The notes under the pieces: generated by a model | Seen by the model: the letters and a program-made list of their open reading frames with translations, nothing else | What the model was told of the DNA's origin: nothing | The model's database searches: none | Source: Solirubrobacteraceae bacterium | GTDB lineage: Bacteria; Actinomycetota; Thermoleophilia; Solirubrobacterales; Solirubrobacteraceae | DNA length: 64,000 nt | Assembly: GCA_017882455.1 (NCBI GenBank) | Contig: JADGPL010000002.1 | Location: forward strand, 167,607 to 231,606 | Direction of reading: 5' to 3' | Program-made: the position numbers and the translations under genes | Part shown: one piece after another, positions 19,536-28,000 of the stretch | Position numbering within the stretch: position 1 is the stretch's first letter | How the letters are laid out: every line of letters begins with the position of its first letter

Positions 19536-19942
19536 CGGATCTGCGCATTCTCGCGCACCTCTCGGAGGACTGCCCCCAGCACGCCGTTGACGAACCCGGG
19601 CGCGTCCGCCCCGCAGAAGGTCTTGGCGCTCTCCACAGCCTCCTCGATCGCCCCCTCGGGCGGGATCGGCTCATCCGCAGGAGCCGCGTCGGGGTGCAGC
19701 ATCTCGATCAGCGCGACCCTCATGATGGAGCGCTCGAGCGGTTGGATCCGCTGCACCGCCCAGCCGTGGGAGTGGCGGTCGATCACCGCATCGAGCTCCT
19801 CGGCGCGATCCGCCGCGGCGTGGGCCAGGGCTCTGGCGAACAGGGATGCGTTCGGTCCGAGCGTCTCCGCCAGCGGGCGGCCCGTGAGGTCATGCTGGTA
19901 GAGGGCCACCACGGCCGCGCGGCGCTGGTCTGAGCGACGCAT
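19532..19942 (-). CDS. nusB: Transcription antitermination factor NusB
   Basis: 136-residue all-helical RNA-binding protein of the rRNA antitermination complex. The N-terminus [20 protein letters not shown] matches the arginine-rich helix 1 that contacts boxA RNA, and the C-terminal helices contain the conserved segment EEAVESAKTFCGADAPGFVN followed by GVLGAVLREV. It lies between efp (its ATG shares one base with the efp stop) and xseB (4-bp overlap). In many bacteria efp-nusB follow aroQ and pepP; here those two genes are 10 kb away. Confidence 0.93.
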   Translation of the reverse strand: MRRSDQRRAAVVALYQHDLTGRPLAETLGPNASLFARALAHAAADRAEELDAVIDRHSHGWAVQRIQPLERSIMRVALIEMLHPDAAPADEPIPPEGAIEEAVESAKTFCGADAPGFVNGVLGAVLREVRENAQIR

Positions 19943-20526
19943 CAGACCCGCGCCATGTAGTCACCCGTGCGCGTGTCCACCTTGATGCGCTGACCCGGCT
20001 CCACGAACAGCGGCACCTGGATGACCGCTCCGGTCTCCAGAGTGGCCGGCTTGGTCCCGCCACCGGACACCGAGTCGCCGCGCAGGCCCGGATCGGCCTC
20101 CGTGACCGACAGCTCGACCGTGCTCGGCAGCTGCACGTCCGAGGGCTCCCCGTCGATGAACAGCACGTCCACCTCGCTGCTCGGCGTGATCCAGCGCAGC
20201 GCTTCCTGCAGCGTGGGCTCGGGGACGGCGATCTGCTCGAATGACTCGCTGTCCATGAAGTGGGCATCCGTCCCGTCGGCGTAGAGGAACTGCATCTTGC
20301 GGGACTCCGTGCGCACCGAGCGGAACTTCTCGCCCGCCCTGAAGGTCCTGTCGATCACGTTGCCGTCAGAGGTCCGGCGCAGCTTCGTGCGCACGAACGC
20401 GCCGCCCTTGCCCGGCTTGACGTGCTGGAACTCGAGGATCTTGAAGACCGTTCCATCCACGTCTATGTGGTTGCCGTTTTTGAACTGGTTTGTGCTTATC
20501 AGGCGAATCAGTCTTTCTAGAGCCAA
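19942..20526 (-). CDS. efp: Elongation factor P
   Basis: Relieves ribosome stalling at polyproline. The TTG at 20526 gives 194 residues; the family usually begins directly at ISTNQFKNG, eight or nine residues further on, so initiation at a CTG near 20502 is an alternative. Domain I contains VKPGKGGAF with the loop residue K40, the position modified in many species (no epmA or ymfI-like enzyme gene is visible here). Domains II and III follow through [15 protein letters not shown] to [14 protein letters not shown], the conserved C-terminus. First gene of the efp-nusB-xseB-ispA-dxs operon. Upstream lies an accessory stretch on the opposite strand. Confidence 0.95.
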   Translation of the reverse strand: MALERLIRLISTNQFKNGNHIDVDGTVFKILEFQHVKPGKGGAFVRTKLRRTSDGNVIDRTFRAGEKFRSVRTESRKMQFLYADGTDAHFMDSESFEQIAVPEPTLQEALRWITPSSEVDVLFIDGEPSDVQLPSTVELSVTEADPGLRGDSVSGGGTKPATLETGAVIQVPLFVEPGQRIKVDTRTGDYMARV

Positions 20527-20633
20527 ATCTCGATGTGGTTCGGTGCCGCCTCACAGCCATGACGGCGTGACTACGATAGCTGCCCCGGCGTTCAACAAAC
20601 TCCGTCGCAATCACCGAGTAGCCTGCGCGCCCG

Positions 20634-20988
20634 ATGTCTGCTCCCACGCCCTTGCCAACCGTCGGGCATCCGCTCCCCCGCGCCGGTGATGCCCATATGA
20701 CACTCGAGAAGCTGAAATGGATTCTCGCGGACCACGGACACGGACGAGAATGGGCCACGCGTCTTTCGCATCGCAGACGAGGACTCCGAGCGTCTATGGA
20801 GCGCGATTGTGCATGCCGCGCTCGACGCTCCAGTCTTCCGCGTCATCGACCGAGGCAAGTACGGCGTCGTGTGCGGCGTCGCCTTTCCGCTCACGCTGGG
20901 CGCACGGACGGCCACCGTGACCACTTCGTGGCACTACGCAGCCGCAGGTGACGCACCACGTCTGGTCACCGCCTACCCGACCCTCTAG
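20634..20988 (+). pseudogene. DUF6883-like small protein, frameshifted
   Basis: The reading frame starting at the ATG at 20634 encodes LPRAGDAHMTLEKLKWILAD and then runs to HGHGREWA near 20756. The rest of the domain continues in the next frame from about 20758: RVFRIADEDSERLWSAIVHA, then VIDRGKYGVVCGVAFPL and PRLVTAYPTL, ending at TAG 20986-20988. The combined sequence fits the pattern of DUF6883 proteins, with the typical end 'PRLVTAYP'. One surplus base in gggcc (about 20752-20756) would explain the shift; a sequencing error is possible. The next gene, 11 bp on, resembles DUF4926, which is commonly adjacent to DUF6883 genes. Function of the pair is unknown. Confidence 0.6.
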
Positions 20989-20999
20989 CATTGAGCTTG

Positions 21000-21200
21000 A
21001 TGCCAGCCCTGCGCGACATCGCTACGTCTGATCTGGTCGAGTTGACCGCACCGGCCGAAGGAATACCTGCCGGTGCTCGTGGCGGAGTGCTCGAGCTTCG
21101 CGACGACAACATGGCGATGGTCGAGATCACCTCGCTTCCGCTCGACTCCGTCGAGCGGATCATCTTCGTGCCGCTCGCCCAGCTCCGCCTCGTCAGCTGA
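21000..21200 (+). CDS. DUF4926-like small protein
   Basis: 66 residues from the ATG at 21000; a TTG at 20991 would add three. The sequence MPALRDIATSDLVELTAPAE, then IPAGARGGVLELRDDNMAMV and ITSLPLD through FVPLAQLRLVS follows the small beta-barrel (SH3-like) pattern of DUF4926: a glycine-bearing 'aG..G.v.e' turn and a final 'l...qLr.v' strand. Proteins of this family are encoded beside DUF6883 genes in many genomes, and have been suspected of belonging to toxin-antitoxin or immunity pairs, without proof. It directly follows the frameshifted DUF6883-like gene. Identity is from pattern recognition only. Confidence 0.55.
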   Translation: MPALRDIATSDLVELTAPAEGIPAGARGGVLELRDDNMAMVEITSLPLDSVERIIFVPLAQLRLVS

Positions 21201-21314
21201 CCGGCAGACTTCGCCTGCATCAGGCCTCTCACTCTATGCAGGCGCGACGTTCAGCGCGATACAAATAGCCGGACAAATCTCAACTTATGCGTTGTTGGCG
21301 TCGATAGGCGCGAC

Positions 21315-22274
21315 GTGAGCCTTTTGATCAGCTACATCTTGGGTGCAGCAAGTGCTGCGGTCCTGATAACCGTGGTGCTACGCCGCCACGCTGGCGGCGA
21401 TCCCGGCGTCGCCGACTCGCTGGGTGAGTTGCGAGGACTGCTTGACGGGGTGAGCCGCCAGCAGGAGCGCATGGTGACCGAGGCAACGCAGTGGAACCAA
21501 CTGCTCGGCCACGCGGGCGACCGCGGACGCTGGGGCGAGCTCACGTTGCAGAACCTCATCGAGGCTGCCGGGCTGCGAGAGCATGTGGATTTTGACGTCC
21601 AAGTGCACGTATCCGACGGCGAGCGAACAGGACGACCGGATCTCGTCCTCCGTCTGCCTACCGGTGGCTGCGTGCCTGTCGACAGCAAGGCAACCTGGGA
21701 CGCCTACCAGGACAGTCTGAACGCGGAGGACTCGCGCACCCGAGAGGATCTGCTTGACAAGCACGTCCGCAACGTCCGGTCGTGCGTACAAACGCTCGCC
21801 CAGAAGGCGTATTGGTCTCAGTTCGCCCATGCGCCCGAGATGGTGGTCCTCTTCATCCCTTCGGAGGCGGCGTTTGCCGCCGCGGCGGCGCGCGATCCTG
21901 AGCTGCTTGCGTACGCGATCCGACAACGAGTGGTCATCACCACACCAAGCACGCTGTTCGCTCTTTTGCAAGTTGTAGCCGTTGGCTGGCATCAGTCCGA
22001 GCTGTCCGAGAACGCCGACCAGATTCGGGAGCTTGGGGCGGTGCTCGTCAAGCGCTTGGCGGACGTCACGAGGCAGCTAGTCAAGACCTCGAAGGGTCTT
22101 GACTCGGCGGTTCGCGCCCACAACGAGGTCGTGGGCTGTTTCGACGGCAAGCTTCTCGATACCGCGCGGCGGATGGGTGATCTCGGCGTTGCCGGCGGAT
22201 CAGACCTGGAGACACCTCAACCAGCAGTCGTCAGCGTGCGAATGCCACGCCTCTCCAGCACCGATACGTTCTAG
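21315..22274 (+). CDS. rmuC: RmuC-like DNA recombination protein
   Basis: 319 residues, GTG start. One N-terminal membrane helix (LLISYILGAASAAVLITVVL) is followed by a short helical linker and an RmuC nuclease-like domain: GDRGRWGELTLQNLIEAAGL, GRPDLVLRLPTGGCVPVDSKATWDAY (PD-(D/E)xK-like D and D-SK), and FIPSEAAFAAA with TPSTLFALLQVVA. In E. coli RmuC limits inverted-repeat recombination; the fold is that of restriction-type endonucleases. It is shorter than E. coli RmuC (475 residues) because the coiled coil is reduced. It lies in an accessory plus-strand stretch after the DUF4926-like gene and may be part of a DNA-protection cassette, though that is inference. Confidence 0.85.
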   Translation: MSLLISYILGAASAAVLITVVLRRHAGGDPGVADSLGELRGLLDGVSRQQERMVTEATQWNQLLGHAGDRGRWGELTLQNLIEAAGLREHVDFDVQVHVSDGERTGRPDLVLRLPTGGCVPVDSKATWDAYQDSLNAEDSRTREDLLDKHVRNVRSCVQTLAQKAYWSQFAHAPEMVVLFIPSEAAFAAAAARDPELLAYAIRQRVVITTPSTLFALLQVVAVGWHQSELSENADQIRELGAVLVKRLADVTRQLVKTSKGLDSAVRAHNEVVGCFDGKLLDTARRMGDLGVAGGSDLETPQPAVVSVRMPRLSSTDTF

Positions 22275-22418
22275 ACACGAATCTCAATTGATTGGTGGAG
22301 ATCATCGATCTGTGAGGGTAGCGGGCACCGCAGGGGCCGGGCGTGGTCGCGCAGGCAGGGAGCGCTCCGACAGTTCTGAGGGTCGGGACTGGTCAGGTGA
22401 TCGGCTAACACCTAGTCT

Positions 22419-24323
22419 GTGGGGATGGGGGCGCGGGTCCAGAGGTCGGCCGCATGGCTTCGGGCTGCTCTGGCGGGGACACCCGGACGGTTTTGGCGCT
22501 CTCCTGCAGACCAGCCGCCGTGGGCGCGCCCGGCGCTGTTGGCGATCGCGGCGGTCGCGGGGCTGACCTACGCATGGGGCATGGACGGCGCAGCTCTCGA
22601 GGCCTTCTACGGAGCCGCCGCGCGGTCCATGTCGATGAGCTGGCACAACTTCTTCTTCGGCGCCTTCGATCCCGCCGGGACGGTGAGCGTGGACAAGCTG
22701 CCGGGCGCGCTGTGGCCGCAGGCGCTGTCGCTGCGCATCTTCGGGTTCCACACCTGGGCGATCGTCCTGCCGCAGGTGATCGAGGGCGTGCTCACGATCC
22801 TCGTGCTCTACCGCGCGGTGCGTCGCCTGGCCGGCCCACTCGCCGGACTGGTGGCGGCTGCGGTGGTGGCGAGCAGCCCGGTGACCGTCGCGTTGAACCG
22901 GGGCAACGTCGCAGACGCGCTGCTGATCCTGCTGATCGTGCTCGCGGCCGACGCCACTTCGGAGGCCCTCAGCAGCGGCCGTCTGCGCTCGCTGCTGGCG
23001 GCGGGCGCATGGGTCGGGCTCGCGTTCCAGGCGAAGATGACGGTCGCCTGGCTCGTTCTTCCGGCGCTCGCAGCCGCCTACCTGCTCGCAGCTCCGGCTC
23101 GGCCGCGGGTCCGTCTCGGGCACGTCGCCCTCGCTGGAGCGCTGACCGCGGTCGTATCGCTCAGCTGGATGACCGTCGTCTCGCTCGTTCCCCAGCACGA
23201 GCGTCCGTATGTGGACGGCACGCAGAACGACTCGGTGTTCAGCCAGACCTTCGACTACAACGGGCTCGCCCGGTTGCGCAGCGGAAGCGAAGTGTTCGCC
23301 GGCGCCGGGCATCCTGCGCAGTTCCTCGTGCATCTCTCCCAGGCGGGCGCCAGCCCGATCCACAAAGTCGCTCCGAGCTGGCACCGGCTGCTCAGCGGGC
23401 CCTTCGGGCGCGACGACGGCTGGCTGCTCCCCGCCGCGCTCCTGGCCGCTGTCGGCGTGCTGCTGGCCCGTCGCAGCAAGGGTCGTCGCGACCCGCCGCG
23501 GGCGGCTGTCGTGCTGTGGGGGATCTGGCTCGTGGTGCTGGGAGCGTTCTTCAGCGCCGGCGGCTACGCCAACTCCTACTACGTGGCCGCGCTGACCCCG
23601 GCGATCGGGGCCCTGTGCGGTGTGGGCGTGGCAGCGGCCTGGAGAGCGCGTGAGAGCCGCACGGCGCAGGCCGCTCTTGCAGCCTCCGTGCTCACCTCCG
23701 TGGGCTACGGGATCTACCTCCTGGGAGGAGGCACTGCGGTTCCCGGGTGGCTCGTCCCCGTGGCTGCCTGCGCGGCCGCCGCGAGCACGTTGACGCTCGC
23801 CGTGGGCGGCCGTCTCGGCGTCCTTCGAGCCTCGTCCCCCATCGCCGTCGCGCTCGCACTCGGATCTGCTCTGCTGCTTCCGGGAGTCGCCTCCGCGCTG
23901 ATCGTCATCCGCGGCCTCGGCCCGTTCGCAGCGCCGTTCGAGCGGTCCTCGGCCACCGTCTCGCGGGCTCAGGCACAGCAAGCCCGCATCCGCGACGCGG
24001 AAGCCGTCGAACAGCTGTCGGCGACCTACGCCAACCCGATACCGCTGGCGACGGACTCCTCGATCCTGGCCGCGCCCTTCATCCTCGCGACCGGCCGCGA
24101 GATCCTTCCGATCGGAGGCTTCCAGGGCGGCATACCTGCCCCGACCCTGGCGCAGCTGCAGCGCTACATCGCCGACGGTCGTGTCCGCACGTTCCTCCTA
24201 CCCACGACGAGCGCCGACCCGCGGATCGTGTGGATCCACGCCCACTGCCCCCTCCTGGGCGGAGCTGCCGACGCCGGGGGCTCTGCGACAGCGCTGTACG
24301 ACTGCGGAGCCGAAGCAGGCTGA
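22419..24323 (+). CDS. GT39/ArnT-like polyprenol-phosphate glycosyltransferase, copy 1
   Basis: 634 residues from a GTG at 22419 (or 632 from the ATG at 22425). About 11 membrane spans with the first periplasmic loop carrying SMSWHNFFFGAFDPAGTVSV followed by DK, the typical N-terminal loop of actinobacterial ArnT/PMT-like GT-C enzymes. A second motif, VALNRGNVADALLILLI, lies in the loop after span 3, and the C-terminal extracytoplasmic domain (from about residue 520) includes PIGGFQGGIPAPTLAQLQRY. GT-C enzymes transfer sugars from polyprenyl phosphate to extracytoplasmic acceptors. It is a clear paralogue of the gene at 40339. No adjacent acceptor gene is obvious; the secreted protein downstream is on the other strand. 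Confidence 0.85.
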   Translation: MGMGARVQRSAAWLRAALAGTPGRFWRSPADQPPWARPALLAIAAVAGLTYAWGMDGAALEAFYGAAARSMSMSWHNFFFGAFDPAGTVSVDKLPGALWPQALSLRIFGFHTWAIVLPQVIEGVLTILVLYRAVRRLAGPLAGLVAAAVVASSPVTVALNRGNVADALLILLIVLAADATSEALSSGRLRSLLAAGAWVGLAFQAKMTVAWLVLPALAAAYLLAAPARPRVRLGHVALAGALTAVVSLSWMTVVSLVPQHERPYVDGTQNDSVFSQTFDYNGLARLRSGSEVFAGAGHPAQFLVHLSQAGASPIHKVAPSWHRLLSGPFGRDDGWLLPAALLAAVGVLLARRSKGRRDPPRAAVVLWGIWLVVLGAFFSAGGYANSYYVAALTPAIGALCGVGVAAAWRARESRTAQAALAASVLTSVGYGIYLLGGGTAVPGWLVPVAACAAAASTLTLAVGGRLGVLRASSPIAVALALGSALLLPGVASALIVIRGLGPFAAPFERSSATVSRAQAQQARIRDAEAVEQLSATYANPIPLATDSSILAAPFILATGREILPIGGFQGGIPAPTLAQLQRYIADGRVRTFLLPTTSADPRIVWIHAHCPLLGGAADAGGSATALYDCGAEAG

Positions 24324-24433
24324 TCGCCGATCGGCGCTGCCGGTCGAGAGCGGGAGAGCCCGACTCCAAGCCCGGGCGCTCCCGCCCTCGACCGTCTCAC
24401 AGCCTGCCGACGCTCAACCCGCGAATGCGGACC

Positions 24434-24940
24434 TCAACCAGCGAACGGGTAGTAGGCCACGAGCTTGAACGACTTGGCGTTGCTGGACACCGTGTACTGG
24501 ATGCTGGTAGCGGCCTGCCCGTCGTAGTCGGAGTTCCAGCCGCTCGAGCCGGGGAACCAGCCTGCTCCGAGCGCCACGGTTTCGTTGGGCGCCAGGCCGA
24601 CGAGCGGTTTGCCGGTGGTGCTCACGCATTTCTCGAGGTCGCGTCCACCTTCGGTTTCATCGCCCGGGAATCCCTTTTTTTCGTTCGCCTGGTGGTGCCC
24701 GGTGCACTTCACCGCGCCGTAATAGCCTTCGGCGTCATACGAGACCTGAAACGGCGTGTTCGTCGTCTTGGTCAGGCTCAACGCTCGCAACTTGAACGAG
24801 GGGCCGGCGCCGAGCGACGGCCCGGCGCCGCCAGTCCTGGGGCTCGCATTGGCCGCCGCTGTAGCCGAGGCTGCGACCGCAATTGAGATGAGAAGCGCCA
24901 CAGCAAGCCGTCCTGCTCGCGCATGGATCCGTTGTGTCAT
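24434..24940 (-). CDS. Secreted protein of unknown function
   Basis: 168 residues with a clear signal peptide: basic start (MTQRIHARAGR), hydrophobic core LAVALLISIAVAASATAAAN, and a likely Ala-x-Ala cleavage site near residue 32. The ribosome binding site ggaggg lies 5 bases before the ATG. The mature part has two cysteines (VKCTGHH and EKCVST) that could form a disulfide, and several Tyr/Trp/Gly-rich stretches (GAGWFPGSSGWNSDYDGQ). I do not recognise a family. Upstream at 25050-25095 lie two paired GTAAC-type operator sites, suggesting control by an OmpR-type regulator such as MtrA. Confidence 0.8.
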   Translation of the reverse strand: MTQRIHARAGRLAVALLISIAVAASATAAANASPRTGGAGPSLGAGPSFKLRALSLTKTTNTPFQVSYDAEGYYGAVKCTGHHQANEKKGFPGDETEGGRDLEKCVSTTGKPLVGLAPNETVALGAGWFPGSSGWNSDYDGQAATSIQYTVSSNAKSFKLVAYYPFAG

Positions 24941-25049
24941 TTAACCCTCCATAGGTTTTTGAGCTGCCAAGCCGTGGCAGCCCGCTCGTCACATCGACCC
25001 GCGCCTCCAAACCCCAGGATGATTCTGCTTGGGCGAACTCCGCGGGGGC

Positions 25050-25095
25050 GTAACTATTCGGTAACGCGGGGGAGCAGAAGTGAATATTCGGTAAC
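25050..25095. promoter_or_regulatory. Two paired GTAAC direct-repeat operators (OmpR/MtrA-like)
   Basis: Site 1 is GTAAC-tattcg-GTAAC at 25050-25065 and site 2 is GTGAA-tattcg-GTAAC at 25080-25095. Half-sites repeat with an 11-bp period and the two sites start 30 bp apart, close to three helical turns. Direct half-site repeats of this period are typical of OmpR-family regulators, and GT(A/C)AC-type half-sites resemble reported MtrA boxes. They lie 110-155 bp upstream of the secreted protein gene (start 24940) and just after the 3' end of the NTF2-like gene. Confidence 0.5.
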
Positions 25096-25139
25096 TCGCC
25101 CACTCCGGCGGGATGCTCGGCCATGCCCGAGCTGGAGCG

Positions 25140-25694
25140 TCAGCGTGCGGTGGCAGACGGGTCGCCCGCGTGCCCGTGCGCAGCCGGATCGATCCCCAGC
25201 GCGCGCAGCTGCGCGTCGAGGGCGCCGATTCGCTCGGTGTCCTCGTAGAAGTCCTCCTGCCACACGATGCGCCCCCACCGGGTGCGTGCGTAGAGGACCG
25301 TGCGGTTGCTGTACATCTCCTCGCCCGACGGGCTGCGAGCGCGATCGTCGAACCGCACCAGCAGCGTCATGCGCCACGGCGCCCCGGCGAAGAAGGCCTC
25401 GACGATCTCGCCCTGCAGCCCCGCGCGGACGAACTCCTCCAGGAAGCGTGCGATCGCGTCGCGACCGCGGTGCTCCCCCGCCCAGCGATGATCGCCCTCG
25501 TTGAAGCGCAGCACCGCATCGGGGGCGTACCCGGCCAGCAGCGGGGCGTAGTCGCCATCGTTGAGAGCCGCGACGTCCCGGCGCAGCTTGAAGAGCAGCG
25601 CCCGCGAGAACAGGGAGCGGCCGAGCAGCGCCGCGCAGACCCCGGCGAGCGCGGGGAGCACAGACCCGGCGAGCTCCCTGCGGGGCCTGCCCAC
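25140..25694 (-). CDS. NTF2/SnoaL-like protein with N-terminal hydrophobic segment
   Basis: 184 residues, GTG start 3 bp after the R2lox stop codon. Residues 1-35 are hydrophobic (ELAGSVLPALAGVCAALLGR) and may anchor the protein. From residue 36 the sequence follows the NTF2-like cone fold: LRRDVAALNDGDYAPLLAGY, PDAVLRFNEGDHRWAGEHRG, RDAIARFLEEFV, and the sheet strands WRMTLLVRF, SNRTVLYARTRWGRIVWQED. Proteins of this fold are enzymes or binding subunits for small molecules; here the substrate is unknown. Tight spacing to the R2-like oxidase argues for a shared operon and perhaps a shared substrate. Confidence 0.8.
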   Translation of the reverse strand: MGRPRRELAGSVLPALAGVCAALLGRSLFSRALLFKLRRDVAALNDGDYAPLLAGYAPDAVLRFNEGDHRWAGEHRGRDAIARFLEEFVRAGLQGEIVEAFFAGAPWRMTLLVRFDDRARSPSGEEMYSNRTVLYARTRWGRIVWQEDFYEDTERIGALDAQLRALGIDPAAHGHAGDPSATAR

Positions 25695-25697
25695 GTC

Positions 25698-26609
25698 CTA
25701 GGCGGTGGCGGCCGCCGCGAGGCTGGCCAGGTCGATGCCGATCACCTTCAGGCGCCGGTGCAGGGCGTTGAAGGCGAAGGTGTTGGTCTCCTCCATCGTG
25801 TAATCGAGGATCGCGTAGCTGTTCGGGTCGGCGCCCGGTGGCACGAGCACCGCGGCGGCGAGCGGGATCAGCTCGGCGAGGCGCTCGGCGATGCGCCGCT
25901 TGAGCGCGGGATCGGCGGCCTTCTCGCGCAGGAACCACGTGCCGTAGGCGACGTGACGGTGCTCGTCCTGGGAGATCAGCCTGAAGCCCTCCACCCAGCC
26001 CGGCAGTATCCCCATGCGCTCCATGTAGTCGGTCAGGAACCACTGGCCGGTGAGCGCCAGCGTGCCCTCGATGATCATGTGGTAGAGCGTCACGAAGTCG
26101 ACCTTCGCCTCGAGATCGCCGGGATTCTCCACGAGGCGCCTGCCCCAGTCGACCAGCACGCCGTCGAACATCTCGACGAACGCCGGATTGAGATCGCCGC
26201 GAGCGCGCGCCAGGCGATCCTCGAAGGTGCCCTCGATGCCGAGCACCTGCTCGTAGAAGCGGTTGAAGTGCTGGGCATGACGTGCCTCGTCGACCTGCTG
26301 GGTGGTCAGGAAGGCCTCCTCGCTCTGGCTCTCATACGCCATCACCAGGCCCGAGAACTGCGTGGTCACACGCTCCTCGCCGATGAAGAACGACGAGAGG
26401 TTCCAGGCGAGCTGACGCCGCAGGGCCGGGTCCATCGACGCCCAGTCCTGGCGGTCACGGGTGAAGTCGATCGTGTGCGACTGCCAGTTCTGGCGCTCCC
26501 ACAGCTCATAGAGCTGCTGGGGGCTCATCAGCGTCACGGAGGCCAGCTTGGACTCGTCGGAGATCGTGCCTACGTCCCCCTGGCTGGTGAGATCGAGAAG
26601 CGAGGGCAT
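25698..26609 (-). CDS. R2-like ligand-binding oxidase
   Basis: 303-residue helical di-metal protein of the R2lox group (M. tuberculosis Rv0233 type), related to ribonucleotide reductase R2 but not an NrdF. Metal ligands are visible at E78, E108, H111, E181, E216 and H219. The two residues that form the characteristic ether crosslink are both present: V81 in EERV and Y176 in LYHMIIE, at the same spacing from the ligands as V71 and Y162 in Rv0233. Family members hold a Mn/Fe centre and a fatty-acid ligand; their physiological reaction is unknown. Start ATG at 26609 with gggagg 11 bases upstream. It is followed directly by an NTF2-like gene and diverges from a GT-C glycosyltransferase. Confidence 0.9.
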   Translation of the reverse strand: MPSLLDLTSQGDVGTISDESKLASVTLMSPQQLYELWERQNWQSHTIDFTRDRQDWASMDPALRRQLAWNLSSFFIGEERVTTQFSGLVMAYESQSEEAFLTTQQVDEARHAQHFNRFYEQVLGIEGTFEDRLARARGDLNPAFVEMFDGVLVDWGRRLVENPGDLEAKVDFVTLYHMIIEGTLALTGQWFLTDYMERMGILPGWVEGFRLISQDEHRHVAYGTWFLREKAADPALKRRIAERLAELIPLAAAVLVPPGADPNSYAILDYTMEETNTFAFNALHRRLKVIGIDLASLAAAATA

Positions 26610-26739
26610 GGTGAGCGATACCTCCCGGACGGTGAACGGGGAAAGGGCGGCCCCGAGGGCGCAGCCGACGATACTCCCTCACCCTCCCCAGCGGCGCCCT
26701 GGCGCTCAAGCCCGGGGGCCCCCACGCCGATGCAAGAAC

Positions 26740-27996
26740 ATGAAGCGTGTACGCGAGAATGCCCTGTGCTCGGCGATGGCCGCCGCCGGCTGCGCCACGC
26801 TCGCCTGGCTCGGCCTCTACGGGTTCGCGTGGAGCGACTACGAAAACGAGGCGCGTCCCGCATTCGAGGCGCTCGCGCACGGCCATCCGCTCGCCTTCCT
26901 GCAGCTCGCGCCCGCCTACGGAGGCTCGCTGATCGAGCGCGCGCCCTTCGCCCTCATCCCGGGCCTGTGGGGCGGCGGCGAGCTCGCGGTCTATCGCATG
27001 GTCGCGCTGCCCTGCCTGCTCGCCTCCGCCGTGCTCGGCGTCTATCTACTGACGCGCATGCGCAGCGCCGGTCGCTCGACGCTGGCCAAGGCCGTCGCGC
27101 TCGGGCTGTGCGTCGCCAATCCGATCACCCTCGTCGCGCTCGAACTCGGACACCCCGAGGAGATCCTCGGGGCCTGCCTGTGCGTCGGCGCGGTGCTCGC
27201 GAGCGCTCGCGGACGCGCCCTGTGGGCCGGGCTGCTGCTCGGTTTGGCGATCGCCAACAAGGAGTGGGCCCTGATCGCAGCCGGGCCCGTCCTGCTGGCG
27301 CTCGAGCCCAGGCGGCGAGGTGCCTGCCTGGGCGTGGCCGCGGCGGTCTCCGTGGCCATTCTCGCCCCACTGGCGCTCGCCTCCTCCGGAGGCTTTGCGG
27401 GAGGCACCCGAGCGGTGGCGAGCACGACCTCCACCATCTTCCAGCCGTGGCAGCTGTGGTGGTTTCTGGGACACCACGGCGCGCTGGTGCACGGCGCCTT
27501 CGGGGTGCCCAAGCCCGGCTACCGGATCGGGCCGGCATGGACGGGGCTGATCAGCCATCCGCTCGTCATCGCCGTCGGAGCCGCGGTCGCGGTGTCGCTG
27601 TGGCTGCGCGGCGCCCGCCGCACCCCGCTCGATCAGCAGGACGCCCTGCTCGCGCTCGCCCTCGTGCTGCTGGCGCGCTGCCTGCTCGACACATGGGACG
27701 CGGTCTACTACGCGCTGCCGTTCCTCCTCGCGCTGCTCGCCTGGGAGTCGCAGCGGTCTCGTCCGCCGATGTTGGCGCTGTCGAGCACCGTGCTCGTATG
27801 GCTCAGCTTCCAGTGGCTGGCGCAGCATGCCTCCCCGGACGTGCAGGCCGCGGTCTTCCTCGGATGGTCGCTGCCGCTGCTCCTGGCCCTCGGACTGCTG
27901 CTCTACGCCCCCTCCCGATTCGCCGGAACATGGCGCTCGCGCGCGCCTGAGCTCACGAGCGGGCGTTCAAGGCGCCCGCAGGCCACGCCGATATAG
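26740..27996 (+). CDS. GT87-like membrane glycosyltransferase, copy 1
   Basis: 418 residues, ATG at 26740, with about ten membrane spans. The segment after the first span reads YENEARPAFEALAHGHPLAF then LQLAPAYGGSLIERAPFALI, and the third loop has LELGHPEEILGACLCVGAVL, a GHPEE motif shared with the next gene. The pattern fits GT-C polyprenol-phosphate-dependent glycosyltransferases (DUF2029/GT87 group), which in actinobacteria often act as mannosyltransferases on the outer face of the membrane. Acceptor unknown. The gene is followed after 4 bp by a paralogue, so the two likely form an operon and may work in sequence or as a heterodimer. Confidence 0.75.
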   Translation: MKRVRENALCSAMAAAGCATLAWLGLYGFAWSDYENEARPAFEALAHGHPLAFLQLAPAYGGSLIERAPFALIPGLWGGGELAVYRMVALPCLLASAVLGVYLLTRMRSAGRSTLAKAVALGLCVANPITLVALELGHPEEILGACLCVGAVLASARGRALWAGLLLGLAIANKEWALIAAGPVLLALEPRRRGACLGVAAAVSVAILAPLALASSGGFAGGTRAVASTTSTIFQPWQLWWFLGHHGALVHGAFGVPKPGYRIGPAWTGLISHPLVIAVGAAVAVSLWLRGARRTPLDQQDALLALALVLLARCLLDTWDAVYYALPFLLALLAWESQRSRPPMLALSSTVLVWLSFQWLAQHASPDVQAAVFLGWSLPLLLALGLLLYAPSRFAGTWRSRAPELTSGRSRRPQATPI

Positions 27997-28000
27997 ACCC

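Noticed and set aside
24963..24981. Short hairpin gctgcca...tggcagc in the leader of the secreted protein gene as a riboswitch or attenuator
   Set aside because: Only a 7-bp stem with a 5-base loop and no alternative pairing or T run; too little to support a regulatory RNA.
25113..27950. Plus-strand open frame of about 945 codons across the NTF2-like, R2lox and GT87 genes
   Set aside because: Opposite or out of frame to three well-supported genes; no domain is recognisable.
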